This document shows positions 1 to 7,375 of a stretch of 34,863 bases of DNA, piece after piece. Position numbers and translations under genes: made by a program. The notes under the pieces were generated by a model that made no database searches, was not told where the DNA came from, and saw only the letters and a program-made list of their open reading frames with translations. Where the stretch lies: contig NZ_AGUD01000057.1 in the NCBI RefSeq assembly GCF_000240225.1, positions 1 to 34,863 on the forward strand, written 5' to 3'. Source of the DNA: Patulibacter medicamentivorans (lineage in GTDB: Bacteria; Actinomycetota; Thermoleophilia; Solirubrobacterales; Solirubrobacteraceae). Positions within the stretch are counted from its first letter, which is position 1. Each line of letters starts with the position of its first letter.

Positions 1-371
1 CGGGTCGCGGCCCGGAAGACGCCCTCGACGTCGACGCCGCCGTGCTGGTAGAAGCGCCGGTCCTCGACGGCGACCGTCGCCTGGCGCACCAGCGGCGACA
101 TCTCGCGCGACTTGACCGGGGTCCGCAGGACCGGCCCGTCGATGTAGCCGAGCTTGGTCCCGTCGGCGGCGAAGACGACCGAGTTGCCGCCGGGGTTGGC
201 GGGCCGCAGCTCGTCGAGGTCGACATCGTCGGCGATGCTCGCCACGTAGCCGACCGCTCCGGCGCCGGCGACGACGATCCCGACGACGATCGCGACGAGC
301 AGGACGAGGAGGACGCGCGTGGCGCCGCCCTTGGCACGGCGCTGACGGCGCTTGCGAGCTGCGTGGGACAT
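1..371 (-). CDS. Class A penicillin-binding protein, N-terminal part (runs off window)
   Basis: This is the first 123 codons of a bifunctional peptidoglycan synthase, read leftward and cut by the window edge. The ATG at 371 opens a very basic cytoplasmic stretch (SHAARKRRQRRAKGG). One membrane span follows at about residues 19-41. An extracytoplasmic part then contains AVEDRRFYQHGGVD, the first conserved motif of glycosyltransferase family 51 (EDxxFxxHxG), whose Glu is the catalytic residue for glycan polymerisation. The transpeptidase domain expected further on is outside the window, so class A rather than a monofunctional transglycosylase is inferred. No clear Shine-Dalgarno precedes the ATG. 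It is divergent from the mannosyltransferase, and the 170-base gap between them holds no gene that I can see. Confidence 0.88.
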   Translation of the reverse strand, partial: MSHAARKRRQRRAKGGATRVLLVLLVAIVVGIVVAGAGAVGYVASIADDVDLDELRPANPGGNSVVFAADGTKLGYIDGPVLRTPVKSREMSPLVRQATVAVEDRRFYQHGGVDVEGVFRAAT

Positions 372-541
372 CGAGGGAGGCGGGTGCGCCCGCGAGGGAT
401 CGTCCCGCACGGACGACTCCTTCGAGGAACGCGATCACGCCAAGAGTACCGGGGGCGCGCCAACAGTCCTGCACGCTGCACGGGCCGCTGCGTCGAGGCG
501 GTTGTCGCGCGAACGCCCGCCGTCCGCCACCATGGGCCCGG

Positions 542-1873
542 ATGGCTGCCCGCGACCAGCCGCTCGCCGCGCCGGCCCGGCTGCTGTCGGCGCCGGCGCG
601 AGCGGCCGACGTCCCGCACCGGCTGACGTGGACCCAGACCGCGCTCGCCGTGCTGCCGGCGTTCGTCGTCACCCGCCTGATCGCGCTCGCCGCCGGCGCC
701 GGCGCCGTCTCGCTGTGGGGCACGACCGCGCGCGACGGGGTCCCGACGTCGAGCACCTTCGACCCGCTCGGCCGCAGCGCCGAGCTGAGCCACGGCCTCA
801 GCACGCTGGTGGCGCCGCTGGTGCGCTGGGACAGCATCTGGCTGCTGGACGTCGCCGACGTCGGGTACCCGACCGACTACGCCCCGCGGACCGCGTTCTT
901 CCCGCTCTACCCGCTGCTCGTCCACCTGCTCGGCGGGCTCCTGCAGTCGCCGCTGCTGGCCGGCCTGGTGATCTCGGGGGCGTGCGCGTTCGGCGGGACG
1001 ATGATCGTCCACCGCCTGACCGACCGCGAGCTCGGGCGGCCCGCCGCCACGGCCGCGGTCTGGGCGCTGCTGCTGTTCCCCGGATCGCTGTGGCTGAGCG
1101 CGGTCTACACCGAGGGGCTGTTCCTGCTGCTCTCCGCCGGCTGCGTGATGGCCGCGCGCGACGAGCGCTGGGCGCTGGCCGGCGGGCTCGGGCTGCTGGC
1201 GGCGCTGACCCGCAGCGCCGGGATCGTGCTGGTCGTCGCGGTGCTGGCGACGGCGGCCGAGCGCTGGTGGCGGATCCGCCGGGCGCGGGGCGACGGCGCC
1301 ACGGCGGACGGGCGTCGGTGGTCGCCGCGGGCGCCGCTGCTGGCCGCCGCGGCGATCCCGCTCGGCACCGGCGCCTACCTGCTCGGACTGGCGCTGTCGG
1401 GCTGGAGCTGGAGCACGCCGTTCAGCGTCCAGGAGCAGTGGGGCCGCCAGAACGTCGGGCCGATCAGCGGCCTGCTGGAGGCGCTGCGGGCCGCCGGCGA
1501 CGGGACCGCGCGGCTGCTCGGGATCGACGCCGGCGGGCCGTCGACCGCCGAGGCGTGGATGAACGTCGGCCTGCTCCTGACGCTCGTGGCCGGCCTGGTG
1601 GCGCTGCTCGGCGCGGCACGGCGGCTGCCGCCGGCCTACGCGGTCTACGCCGGCTGCGCGCTGCTGCTGCCGCTGAGCGCCCCGGTCACCGGCGAGGCCC
1701 AGCCGCTGATGTCGCTGCCGCGGTTCCTGGGGGTGCTGTTCCCGCTGGCGATGTGGGTCGGCTGGTGGGCCAGTCGCGGCTCGCGGCCGCGGGCCTGGGC
1801 GCTGGCGCTGGTCGGCGGGGCGCTGCTGGCGGGGGCCGCCGCGCTGACCGCCCGCTGGACCTTCGTCGCCTGA
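542..1873 (+). CDS. PIG-V-like polyprenyl-sugar mannosyltransferase, integral membrane
   Basis: This 443-residue, strongly hydrophobic protein has about ten predicted membrane spans. The stretch RWDSIWLLDVADVGYP at about residues 98-113, followed by AFFPLYPLLVHLL, matches the signature of the PIG-V/GPI-mannosyltransferase II family: a WDS/WD motif on the first outer loop, then the FFPLYP motif. Family members are GT-C enzymes that take mannose from a polyprenyl-phosphate carrier on the outer membrane face. In actinobacteria they probably build glycolipids or mannoproteins, since there is no GPI anchor. The acceptor cannot be read from sequence. The ATG at 542 is the first in-frame start giving a sensible N-terminus. 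An ATG at 532 lies in another frame. The downstream CPBP gene starts 66 bases later. Confidence 0.82.
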   Translation: MAARDQPLAAPARLLSAPARAADVPHRLTWTQTALAVLPAFVVTRLIALAAGAGAVSLWGTTARDGVPTSSTFDPLGRSAELSHGLSTLVAPLVRWDSIWLLDVADVGYPTDYAPRTAFFPLYPLLVHLLGGLLQSPLLAGLVISGACAFGGTMIVHRLTDRELGRPAATAAVWALLLFPGSLWLSAVYTEGLFLLLSAGCVMAARDERWALAGGLGLLAALTRSAGIVLVVAVLATAAERWWRIRRARGDGATADGRRWSPRAPLLAAAAIPLGTGAYLLGLALSGWSWSTPFSVQEQWGRQNVGPISGLLEALRAAGDGTARLLGIDAGGPSTAEAWMNVGLLLTLVAGLVALLGAARRLPPAYAVYAGCALLLPLSAPVTGEAQPLMSLPRFLGVLFPLAMWVGWWASRGSRPRAWALALVGGALLAGAAALTARWTFVA

Positions 1874-1939
1874 GCCCCGCCGGAGCGACCGCGGCCGTGG
1901 GGACGTGCGCGGCCGCCCGCAGGTAGCGTTGCGCCGACG

Positions 1940-2803
1940 ATGAACGGCCCCCCGAACCCGTCCGGCGCCCCTCCGCGGCGCGATTCGTGGGGCGCGCTGG
2001 AGGGGATCCTGGTCCTCGTCACGACGCTCGGCGTGACGCTGTTCGCGTCGATCCCGGCGCTGGCGATCGGGACCGGCAGCGACGCCGCCGAGGTCGCCGG
2101 CAAGGTCCTCTCGCTGCTGCTCCAGAACGTCGTCTTCGTCGGCGTGCCGATCGCGTTCCTGACGCTGGTCGGGGTCCGGGTGCGGCGCAGCAGCCTGGGG
2201 CTGCGCGTGCCGACGCGGATCTGGGTCGCGCTCGGGCTGGTGGTGCTGGCGTTCGTGGTCTACCTGCTGCTGTCCAACGGCCTGGCCGAGCTGCTCGGCG
2301 TGGCCGACGAGCAGGACGACCTGCCGAAGGACCTCGGCGTCGACATCAGCCCGCTGGCGGCGATCCTGATCGGGCTCTGCACCACCGTCCTGGCGCCGAT
2401 CGGCGAGGAGCTGCTGCTGCGCGGCGTCGTCTACCCCGGACTCCGCAACGGGCTCTCGAAGGTCGCTCCGGCCGGGGTCGCGATCGGCGGCGCGGCGGTG
2501 ATCGACGGGCTGCTGTTCGGGGCCCTGCACGCGGGCGGCACCGACGTCGGGTTCCTGCCGATCCTCGCGACCTTCGGCGCCGTGCTGTGCCTGCTCTACC
2601 AGGCGACCGGCACGCTCTACGCGCCGATCCTGCTGCACGCGACCAACAACACGATCGCGATCTCGGCGGCCAAGCACTGGAGCTTCGGCCAGGGCCTGGC
2701 GCTGTGGGTCGGCGCGCTCGTGCTGCTGGCGACGATCGCCCTGGCGGCCCGGCTGGTCGAGGCGCGCGTGGTCCCCGGCGCGCCCGACGCCGGCACCGCC
2801 TAG
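1940..2803 (+). CDS. CPBP (CAAX-type) intramembrane metalloprotease
   Basis: This 287-residue membrane protein has about eight hydrophobic spans. The glutamate motif GEELLLRG (E156, E157, R161) is followed by FGALHAGG and later LLHATNN. These are the three conserved motifs of the CPBP/Abi family, whose Glu and His residues bind the catalytic zinc in a site buried in the membrane. Eukaryotic relatives (Rce1) trim prenylated proteins. Bacterial members are mostly uncharacterised, and some process peptides or act in bacteriocin self-immunity. A TAGCGT -10-like box at 1924-1929 ends ten bases before the ATG, so the transcript leader is probably very short. Substrate unknown. Confidence 0.88.
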   Translation: MNGPPNPSGAPPRRDSWGALEGILVLVTTLGVTLFASIPALAIGTGSDAAEVAGKVLSLLLQNVVFVGVPIAFLTLVGVRVRRSSLGLRVPTRIWVALGLVVLAFVVYLLLSNGLAELLGVADEQDDLPKDLGVDISPLAAILIGLCTTVLAPIGEELLLRGVVYPGLRNGLSKVAPAGVAIGGAAVIDGLLFGALHAGGTDVGFLPILATFGAVLCLLYQATGTLYAPILLHATNNTIAISAAKHWSFGQGLALWVGALVLLATIALAARLVEARVVPGAPDAGTA

Positions 2804-2876
2804 CCCGCGGCGACCAGCGTTCCCTGGGGTGATCTCTCGGGTCCCTTGGGTGCCCCTCCGGGGTATCTTGTGCAGG

Positions 2877-3959
2877 ATGAACCGCTCCCGCCTTCGCCAT
2901 CGCGGACCGCTCGCGGCGCTCGTTCCGGTCGCCCTGCTCGTCGCCGCACCGACGGCCGGAGCCCAGGCCCCGGTCCCCGCGCCGGCGGCTGCGCCCGCGA
3001 CCACGGCCTCGACGCCCGCGACGACCACCGCGACAGCGCCCGAGGCGACGGCCACCGGCCGCCAGGCACCGACGCCGCCGCCGGCGCCCGAGGTCCTGAA
3101 GCTGAGCCTGTCGACCGAGAAGGCTCGCGACGGCCTGGCCTTCAAGGGCGACCACTGGCGCGCGCTGGTGGTGAGCGACACGTACGTGCCGGGCGTCAAG
3201 GTGACGGTGACCTTCGCCGTCGACCACAAGAAGACGATCACCCGCCGGGTCCCGCTGGTGAAGGCCAAGGACGGCGACCAGGGCGTGGCCCGCGCGGTCT
3301 ACTTCAGCCGCAGCGCCCAGCGCGTCGTCGTCCACGCCCAGATCGGCAAGGACCAGCCGGTGGCCGAGACGAAGCCCAAGACGACGGTCGTCACCCAGCT
3401 GACGCCGTCGGTGCAGGCCGGCGCTCGCGGTCCGGCGGTCCGCTGGCTGCAGGCGAAGCTCAAGGCCAAGGGCTACGTGATCGGCCAGAAGGGGCTCTAC
3501 GACGCCCGCACCCAGCGTGCCGTGCTGGCGTTCCGCAAGGTCCTGCGGATGGCTCGCACGACCAGCGCCAACAGCGACGTCTTCCGGGCCCTGCAGGCCG
3601 GCCGCGGGGCGTTCAAGGTCCGCTTCCCCAGCCACGGGCGCCACGTCGAGGGCGACATCTCCCGCCAGGTCCTGGCCCTGATCGGCACGGGCGGCAAGGT
3701 CGAGCGGATCTACCACACGTCCTCGGGCGCGCCGGCGACGCCGACCATCCGCGGCAGCTTCCGGGTCTACATGAAGGATCCGGGCACCAACGCCAAGGGC
3801 ATGTACAAGTCCTCGTACTTCATCCGCGGCTACGCCGTCCATGGCTACCCGTCGGTCCCGACCTACAACGCCAGCCACGGCTGCTTCCGGGTCCCGATGG
3901 CCGACGCGGCGTCGATCTACGCCTGGATGACGATGGGGACGATCGTCGACACGTACTAG
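2877..3959 (+). CDS. Secreted L,D-transpeptidase (YkuD) with peptidoglycan-binding domain
   Basis: This 360-residue exported cell-wall enzyme makes 3-3 peptide cross-links, or attaches proteins, by a cysteine acyl-enzyme mechanism. It has an Arg-rich signal peptide (residues 1-26), an Ala/Pro/Thr-rich linker to about residue 65, and an unassigned beta-rich region. A PG_binding_1 repeat follows near residues 180-230 (ARGPAVRWLQAKLKAKGY). The C-terminal YkuD domain has the catalytic signature S333-H334-G335-C336-F337-R338, with an upstream His in AVHGYPSV. An in-frame ATG exists at 2829, but 2877 is preferred because it directly opens the signal peptide. TATCTT at 2864-2869 ends seven bases before it, the geometry of a leaderless message. 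Confidence 0.93.
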   Translation: MNRSRLRHRGPLAALVPVALLVAAPTAGAQAPVPAPAAAPATTASTPATTTATAPEATATGRQAPTPPPAPEVLKLSLSTEKARDGLAFKGDHWRALVVSDTYVPGVKVTVTFAVDHKKTITRRVPLVKAKDGDQGVARAVYFSRSAQRVVVHAQIGKDQPVAETKPKTTVVTQLTPSVQAGARGPAVRWLQAKLKAKGYVIGQKGLYDARTQRAVLAFRKVLRMARTTSANSDVFRALQAGRGAFKVRFPSHGRHVEGDISRQVLALIGTGGKVERIYHTSSGAPATPTIRGSFRVYMKDPGTNAKGMYKSSYFIRGYAVHGYPSVPTYNASHGCFRVPMADAASIYAWMTMGTIVDTY

Positions 3960-3990
3960 GCGGAGCGTGGCCGCGCCGTCGGTGGGCGGG

Positions 3991-4093
3991 GTGGCGTCAA
4001 TTGGCCGGGGCGGGACGGAAGTGGCGTCAGTTCGCCCCGGCATCCGAGGCGAACTGACACCACCGCGCGGAGGTGGCCTGAAGATGACGCCAC
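3991..4093. repeat. Mirror-symmetric four-box array between the L,D-transpeptidase gene and pyrE
   Basis: Two direct copies of GTGGCGTCA start at 3991 and 4021, 30 bases apart. Two inverted copies, TGACACCAC at 4055-4063 and TGACGCCAC at 4085-4093, are also 30 bases apart. The whole is symmetric about position 4042. The inner pair extends into a 16-base arm hairpin (4021-4036 with 4048-4063, one mismatch, 11-base loop). It lies 44 bases before pyrE. It could be a double operator, a terminator/attenuator, or a member of a dispersed repeat family. No T-run follows the hairpin. Confidence 0.72.
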
Positions 4094-4136
4094 CTGCCGA
4101 CGGTCGCGGCGGCCGGATCCTCTAGCCTCCGGCCGC

Positions 4137-4685
4137 ATGAGCGCGAAGGACACGTTGATCGCCGAGCTGCGCGAGCACGCGCTGGTGATCGGCGAGGTGA
4201 CGCTGACCAGCGGCGCGACCGCGTCCTACTACGTCGACGCCAAGCGGGCGATCCTGCGCCCGGCCGGGTTCCTGGCGCTGGGCGAGCTGGTCGCCGCCGA
4301 GGCCGAGCGGCTCGGCGCGACCGCGGTCGGCGGGATGACGATGGGCGCCGATCCGGTCGCCTGCGCCGCGCTCGCGGGGGGCGCCGACGTCAAGGCGTTC
4401 TTCGTCCGCAAGGAGACCAAGGCCCACGGCCTGCAGCGGCGCGTCGAGGGGCCATTCTTGACCGACGAGGACCGCTGCCTGGTGGTCGAGGACGTGGTGA
4501 CCACGGGCGGGTCGACGGTCAAGGCGCTCGAGGCGCTGCAGGCCGAGGGCCGGACCGTGGTCGGGGTGGTGTCGGTGCTCGACCGGCTGGCCGGCGGCGG
4601 CGAGCGGATCGAGCAGGCCGCGGGCGCGCCGTACGTGGCGCTGGCGACGATCGACGACGTGTACCCGGGACGGCCGGCGAACTGA
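4137..4685 (+). CDS. pyrE: Orotate phosphoribosyltransferase
   Basis: This 182-residue cytosolic enzyme converts orotate and PRPP to orotidine 5'-phosphate, the fifth step of de novo pyrimidine synthesis. The PRPP-binding loop is LVVEDVVTTGGST (E118-T127), the standard type I PRTase motif. FFVRKETKAHG at about residues 87-97 is the flexible-loop region typical of OPRTases. Length matches the short bacterial form. The ATG at 4137 is eight bases after a TAGCCT -10-like box (4123-4128), so the message is probably leaderless or nearly so. No other pyr gene is adjacent. Confidence 0.94.
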   Translation: MSAKDTLIAELREHALVIGEVTLTSGATASYYVDAKRAILRPAGFLALGELVAAEAERLGATAVGGMTMGADPVACAALAGGADVKAFFVRKETKAHGLQRRVEGPFLTDEDRCLVVEDVVTTGGSTVKALEALQAEGRTVVGVVSVLDRLAGGGERIEQAAGAPYVALATIDDVYPGRPAN

Positions 4686-4758
4686 GCGGGGAGCGACGCC
4701 GATCGCGACCGGGCCTCCGGACTGGGGTTCCGCCGGACGCGCCCGACGATCGGGCGCG

Positions 4759-5562
4759 GTGGGCGACGACGACGCGTCGCTGTTCCTCGGAGACGGCGTC
4801 GCGCTCTACCGCGGGCCGGGCGGCGATGGCAGCCGCCACGCCCACCACGCCGTCCAGGTCGCGTGCGCGTTCGACGGCGTCCCGATCGAGCTGGAGCTGG
4901 ACGAGCGCCGGCTGACCGCCACGGCGCTCGCCGTCCCGAGCAACCTCCCCCACCGGCTGCGGACCGGGTCCCGGCGGCTCGCGATCCTGTTCCTCGACCC
5001 GCTCGGGCACGACGGCCGGCGGGTCGACGCGCTCGTCCGCGCCCGGCTCGGCGAGTCCCTCGACGCCGCGCTCGGGCAGCTCCGCTGGCCGGCGGCGGGG
5101 GCCGCGGGCGCGCGGCGGTTCGTGTCGGCGGCGCTGACCCAGCTGCTCGGCGACGACGGCCCGCGCCCGGGCCGGTCGCTCTCGCCGCCGGTCGCCGCGG
5201 CGGTCGACCACGTCGCGCGGACGCTGCCCGACCCGCCGACGCTGGCCGCAGCCGCCCGCGCGGCGCATCTGTCGCCGTCGCGGCTGACGCACCGCTTCTC
5301 GCCCGAGGTCGGGCTGCCGTTCAAGCGCTACGTGCTGTGGATGCGCCTGCGGCACGCGGTGGCCGGGCTGGCCGCCGGCGACTCGCTCACCCGGGCGGCG
5401 GCCGATGCCGGGTTCAGCGACTCGGCCCATCTGAGCCGCACGTTCCGACGCGCGTTCGGCCTGCCGCCGTCGGCGCTGCTCTCGATGCGGCTGCTCGACG
5501 ACCCGGGCGGCCGGGATGCGGACGACCGCTCCGTTCAAGTCCCGGGGCCTCCGCCGATCTAG
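4759..5562 (+). CDS. AraC family transcriptional regulator
   Basis: This 267-residue regulator has an N-terminal cupin-like sensing region with HAHHAVQVACAFDG near residues 26-39, where the His cluster suggests a jelly-roll. The C-terminal double helix-turn-helix runs from about residue 150 to 245. The first helix pair is PPTLAAAARAAHLSPSRLTHRF. The second contains the family signature ADAGFSDSAHLSRTFRRAFG, followed by PPSAL. It starts at GTG 4759. The methyltransferase follows ten bases after its stop and may be a target or simply a co-transcribed partner. The inducer is not readable from sequence. Confidence 0.9.
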   Translation: MGDDDASLFLGDGVALYRGPGGDGSRHAHHAVQVACAFDGVPIELELDERRLTATALAVPSNLPHRLRTGSRRLAILFLDPLGHDGRRVDALVRARLGESLDAALGQLRWPAAGAAGARRFVSAALTQLLGDDGPRPGRSLSPPVAAAVDHVARTLPDPPTLAAAARAAHLSPSRLTHRFSPEVGLPFKRYVLWMRLRHAVAGLAAGDSLTRAAADAGFSDSAHLSRTFRRAFGLPPSALLSMRLLDDPGGRDADDRSVQVPGPPPI

Positions 5563-5572
5563 CGTCCCGGGC

Positions 5573-6253
5573 ATGAACGACCGCCGCGGCGACGCGATCC
5601 TCCCGGCCAGCGGCCGCTTCCTGCCGGTCTCCGTCTACGACCGCGGCCTGGCGATGACGATGCGCGAGGGCCGCTGGCGCCCTGCCCTGACCCGCGCGGT
5701 GCTGGACCACCTGCCGCTGGCCGGGCGGGCCGTCGAGGTCGGGGCGGGAACCGGCGCCCTGACCGGCCGCCTGGCGGCCGCCGCGCCACCGGGCGCCTCG
5801 ATCACCGCGATCGAGCCGGATCCGGCGGCGCGCGCGATCGGCGAGCGGCGGACGCCGGGCGCGGCGGTCGTCTGGCGCGACGGTCGCGCGGAGGCGCTGC
5901 CGCTGCCCGACGCCAGCCAGGACGCGGTCGTGCTGGCGCTCGTGCTGCACCACCTGCGGCCGGACGCGAAGCTGGCGGCGCTGCGCGAGGCGCGGCGGGT
6001 CCTGCGGCCGGCGGGAGCGCTGCTGGTGGCGGACTTCGGCCCGCCGCAGGATCGGCTGATGCGGCTGGCGTTCACCGCGATCGAGCTGCTCGACGGGCCG
6101 GCGACGACGAGATCCCACCGCGACGACGTCGTCCGCCGGACGATCGCCGCCGCGGGGTTCGCGCCGCCGACGACGCTGGTCCGGTTGCGGACGGCGGTCG
6201 GGACGCTCGAGCTGCTGCGGGCCGAGGTCGGCGCGGGCGGGGACGGCGGCTGA
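5573..6253 (+). CDS. Class I SAM-dependent methyltransferase
   Basis: This 226-residue protein has a Methyltransf_11-type Rossmann fold. Motif I is VEVGAGTGALTG (residues 54-65), which binds the carboxypropyl end of SAM. An acidic residue follows at the end of beta-2 (AIEPD). Motif IV is DAVVLALVLHHL, and the post-IV strand is GALLVADFG. This resembles UbiE/small-molecule methyltransferases, but the substrate cannot be named. I chose the ATG at 5573 over an upstream in-frame ATG at 5516 because the latter lies inside the AraC gene. A TAGCGT box at 5560-5565 ends exactly seven bases before 5573, as in leaderless transcripts. Confidence 0.88.
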   Translation: MNDRRGDAILPASGRFLPVSVYDRGLAMTMREGRWRPALTRAVLDHLPLAGRAVEVGAGTGALTGRLAAAAPPGASITAIEPDPAARAIGERRTPGAAVVWRDGRAEALPLPDASQDAVVLALVLHHLRPDAKLAALREARRVLRPAGALLVADFGPPQDRLMRLAFTAIELLDGPATTRSHRDDVVRRTIAAAGFAPPTTLVRLRTAVGTLELLRAEVGAGGDGG

Positions 6254-6268
6254 CCGAGGGTCAGCCGC
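6246..6268. terminator. Bidirectional terminator containing both stop codons
   Basis: A perfect 10-base-pair palindrome (GCGGCTGACC, loop GAG, GGTCAGCCGC). The left arm carries the TGA of the methyltransferase (6251-6253). The right arm carries the TGA of the minus-strand gene (6261-6263). A symmetric hairpin between convergent genes is best read as a shared terminator, although no T-run is present, as is common at high GC. Confidence 0.72.
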
Positions 6269-6785
6269 GGTCGTCGCGCGGTGGCTTGGCGAAGCGCCCG
6301 GCGACCCCGCTCTTCAGCAGCCGGCGGCCGAGCGCGGCGCCGCGGGAGTTGCCGCCGACCATCCCCGTCTGGGCGATCGACAGCGCCAGCATCGCGATCG
6401 CCTGCCGCAGCTCCTCGATCGTCTCGGCCTCACCGGGCGTGGGCTCGCCGACGGCGTCGGGATCCGGGGCGGGGGCGGCCTCCGGGGCGGGAGCGGCCCC
6501 GGGGACGGGAGTCACGTCGGCGTCAGGGGCCGGCGGCTTCGCGGCAGCAGGAGCCACGCTCTCGGCCGTCGTGCCGCTGCCCGCCTCCGCCGCCCGGTCG
6601 CCGGTCGGCCGCCCCAGCAGCCCGTCGCCGGCCAGCATCTGGCGGGCGCGCGACCCGCCGAGCCGGACCGTCAGCTCGCGGACCCGCTGCGCGTCCTCCC
6701 GCAGGGCAAGACGTTGCTCCTCGGGCAGCGCGCGGTACTGGCGGAGGGTCGAGATCGACAGGCGGAGCAGCTTGAAGGGGAGCAT
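6261..6785 (-). CDS. Conserved-looking protein of unknown function
   Basis: I do not recognise this 174-residue protein. The N-terminal 45 residues (starting MLPFKLLRLSIST) are basic and helical, with heptad-like charged helices (LPEEQRLALREDAQRVRELTV). The middle, about residues 65-115, is a low-complexity Ala/Pro/Asp linker. The C-terminal 55 residues form a second helical block (ETIEELRQAIAMLALSIAQT) followed by a basic tail. The layout suggests two helical modules joined by a disordered tether. An upstream ATG at 6971 would add an implausible Arg/Gly-rich stretch. The ATG at 6785 has GAGGA just upstream and starts the structured part. Confidence 0.65.
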   Translation of the reverse strand: MLPFKLLRLSISTLRQYRALPEEQRLALREDAQRVRELTVRLGGSRARQMLAGDGLLGRPTGDRAAEAGSGTTAESVAPAAAKPPAPDADVTPVPGAAPAPEAAPAPDPDAVGEPTPGEAETIEELRQAIAMLALSIAQTGMVGGNSRGAALGRRLLKSGVAGRFAKPPRDDRG

Positions 6786-6990
6786 GCGGGATCCTCGACG
6801 GCGGCCGGAGGGCGGCGACGGCACGACCGCGATCCGCGACCCGACGCCACCGATCGACCGCGAGGCACGGGCGACCGGCCCGATTGTCCCGGGCCCGGCG
6901 GACCATGTCCAACGCGCCACGTCGCCGCCCCCCGCACGCCCGCCAGCGACGCGACCGTCCGCTGCGGTCACCGTCTACCCTCCAGCCTGA

Positions 6991-7062
6991 GCCCCCATAG
7001 CTCAGGGGATAGAGCATCGGTTTCCTAAACCGTGTGCGCGTGTTCGAATCACGCTGGGGGCG
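6991..7062 (+). tRNA. tRNA-Arg (anticodon CCT)
   Basis: A complete cloverleaf: acceptor GCCCCCA/TGGGGGC, D arm GCTC/GAGC, anticodon loop TTCCTAA with CCT at 7024-7026 (reads AGG), and T arm GCGTG/CACGC around TTCGAAT. The 27-43 pair is a T-T mismatch. CCA is not encoded, so it must be added after transcription. A TACCCT -10-like box lies at 6976-6981, correctly placed for initiation just before the tRNA. A GC-rich hairpin at 7075-7091 (GGCCGG/CCGGCC) may end the transcript. Confidence 0.96.
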
Positions 7063-7375
7063 TGGAAGCACCGAGGCCGGCTCGCCCGGCCGCGGCGACC
7101 GGTGACCGGCCGCCGACGCCCCACCCGGCCGTCCCGCCGAGCACGCCGGCCGCCGCTCACCGACGACGCCGGCAGCGTCGCACCAGCGGCTCCTCCAGAC
7201 CGCGGCGGCAGCCGCCGACGCGCCACCTCCTGCCCCATCGGCCCGCCACCTGCCCCACCCGTCAGCCCCTCGGCCGTCGACGCCCAACCCCCTGGACACC
7301 ATCGGTACGCACGTGTACCGTCCTCCTGGAGCGGCACCCGCCGCCGTCCCACGCTCGACGCTCCAGGAGTCCGCC
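7063..7375. other. Non-coding gap between tRNA-Arg and the P450 gene
   Basis: This stretch holds the possible tRNA terminator hairpin (7075-7091), then Pro/Arg-coding-like but motif-free sequence, then the P450 promoter, operator and ribosome-binding site. The frames crossing it have no recognisable protein content. One minus-strand frame merely translates the tRNA. Confidence 0.6.
7293..7321 (+). promoter_or_regulatory. P450 promoter with overlapping palindromic operator
   Basis: A -35-like TGGACA (7293-7298) and -10-like TACCGT (7316-7321) are separated by 17 bases. An inverted repeat CGGTAC-N6-GTACCG (7303-7320) fills the spacer and covers the -10. That placement would let a bound repressor block polymerase. 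The TetR protein encoded just after the P450 is the natural candidate. Confidence 0.55.

Noticed and set aside
7002-7352. Minus-strand frame overlapping the tRNA
   Set aside because: Part of it is simply the tRNA-Arg translated in reverse complement; no coding evidence beyond that.
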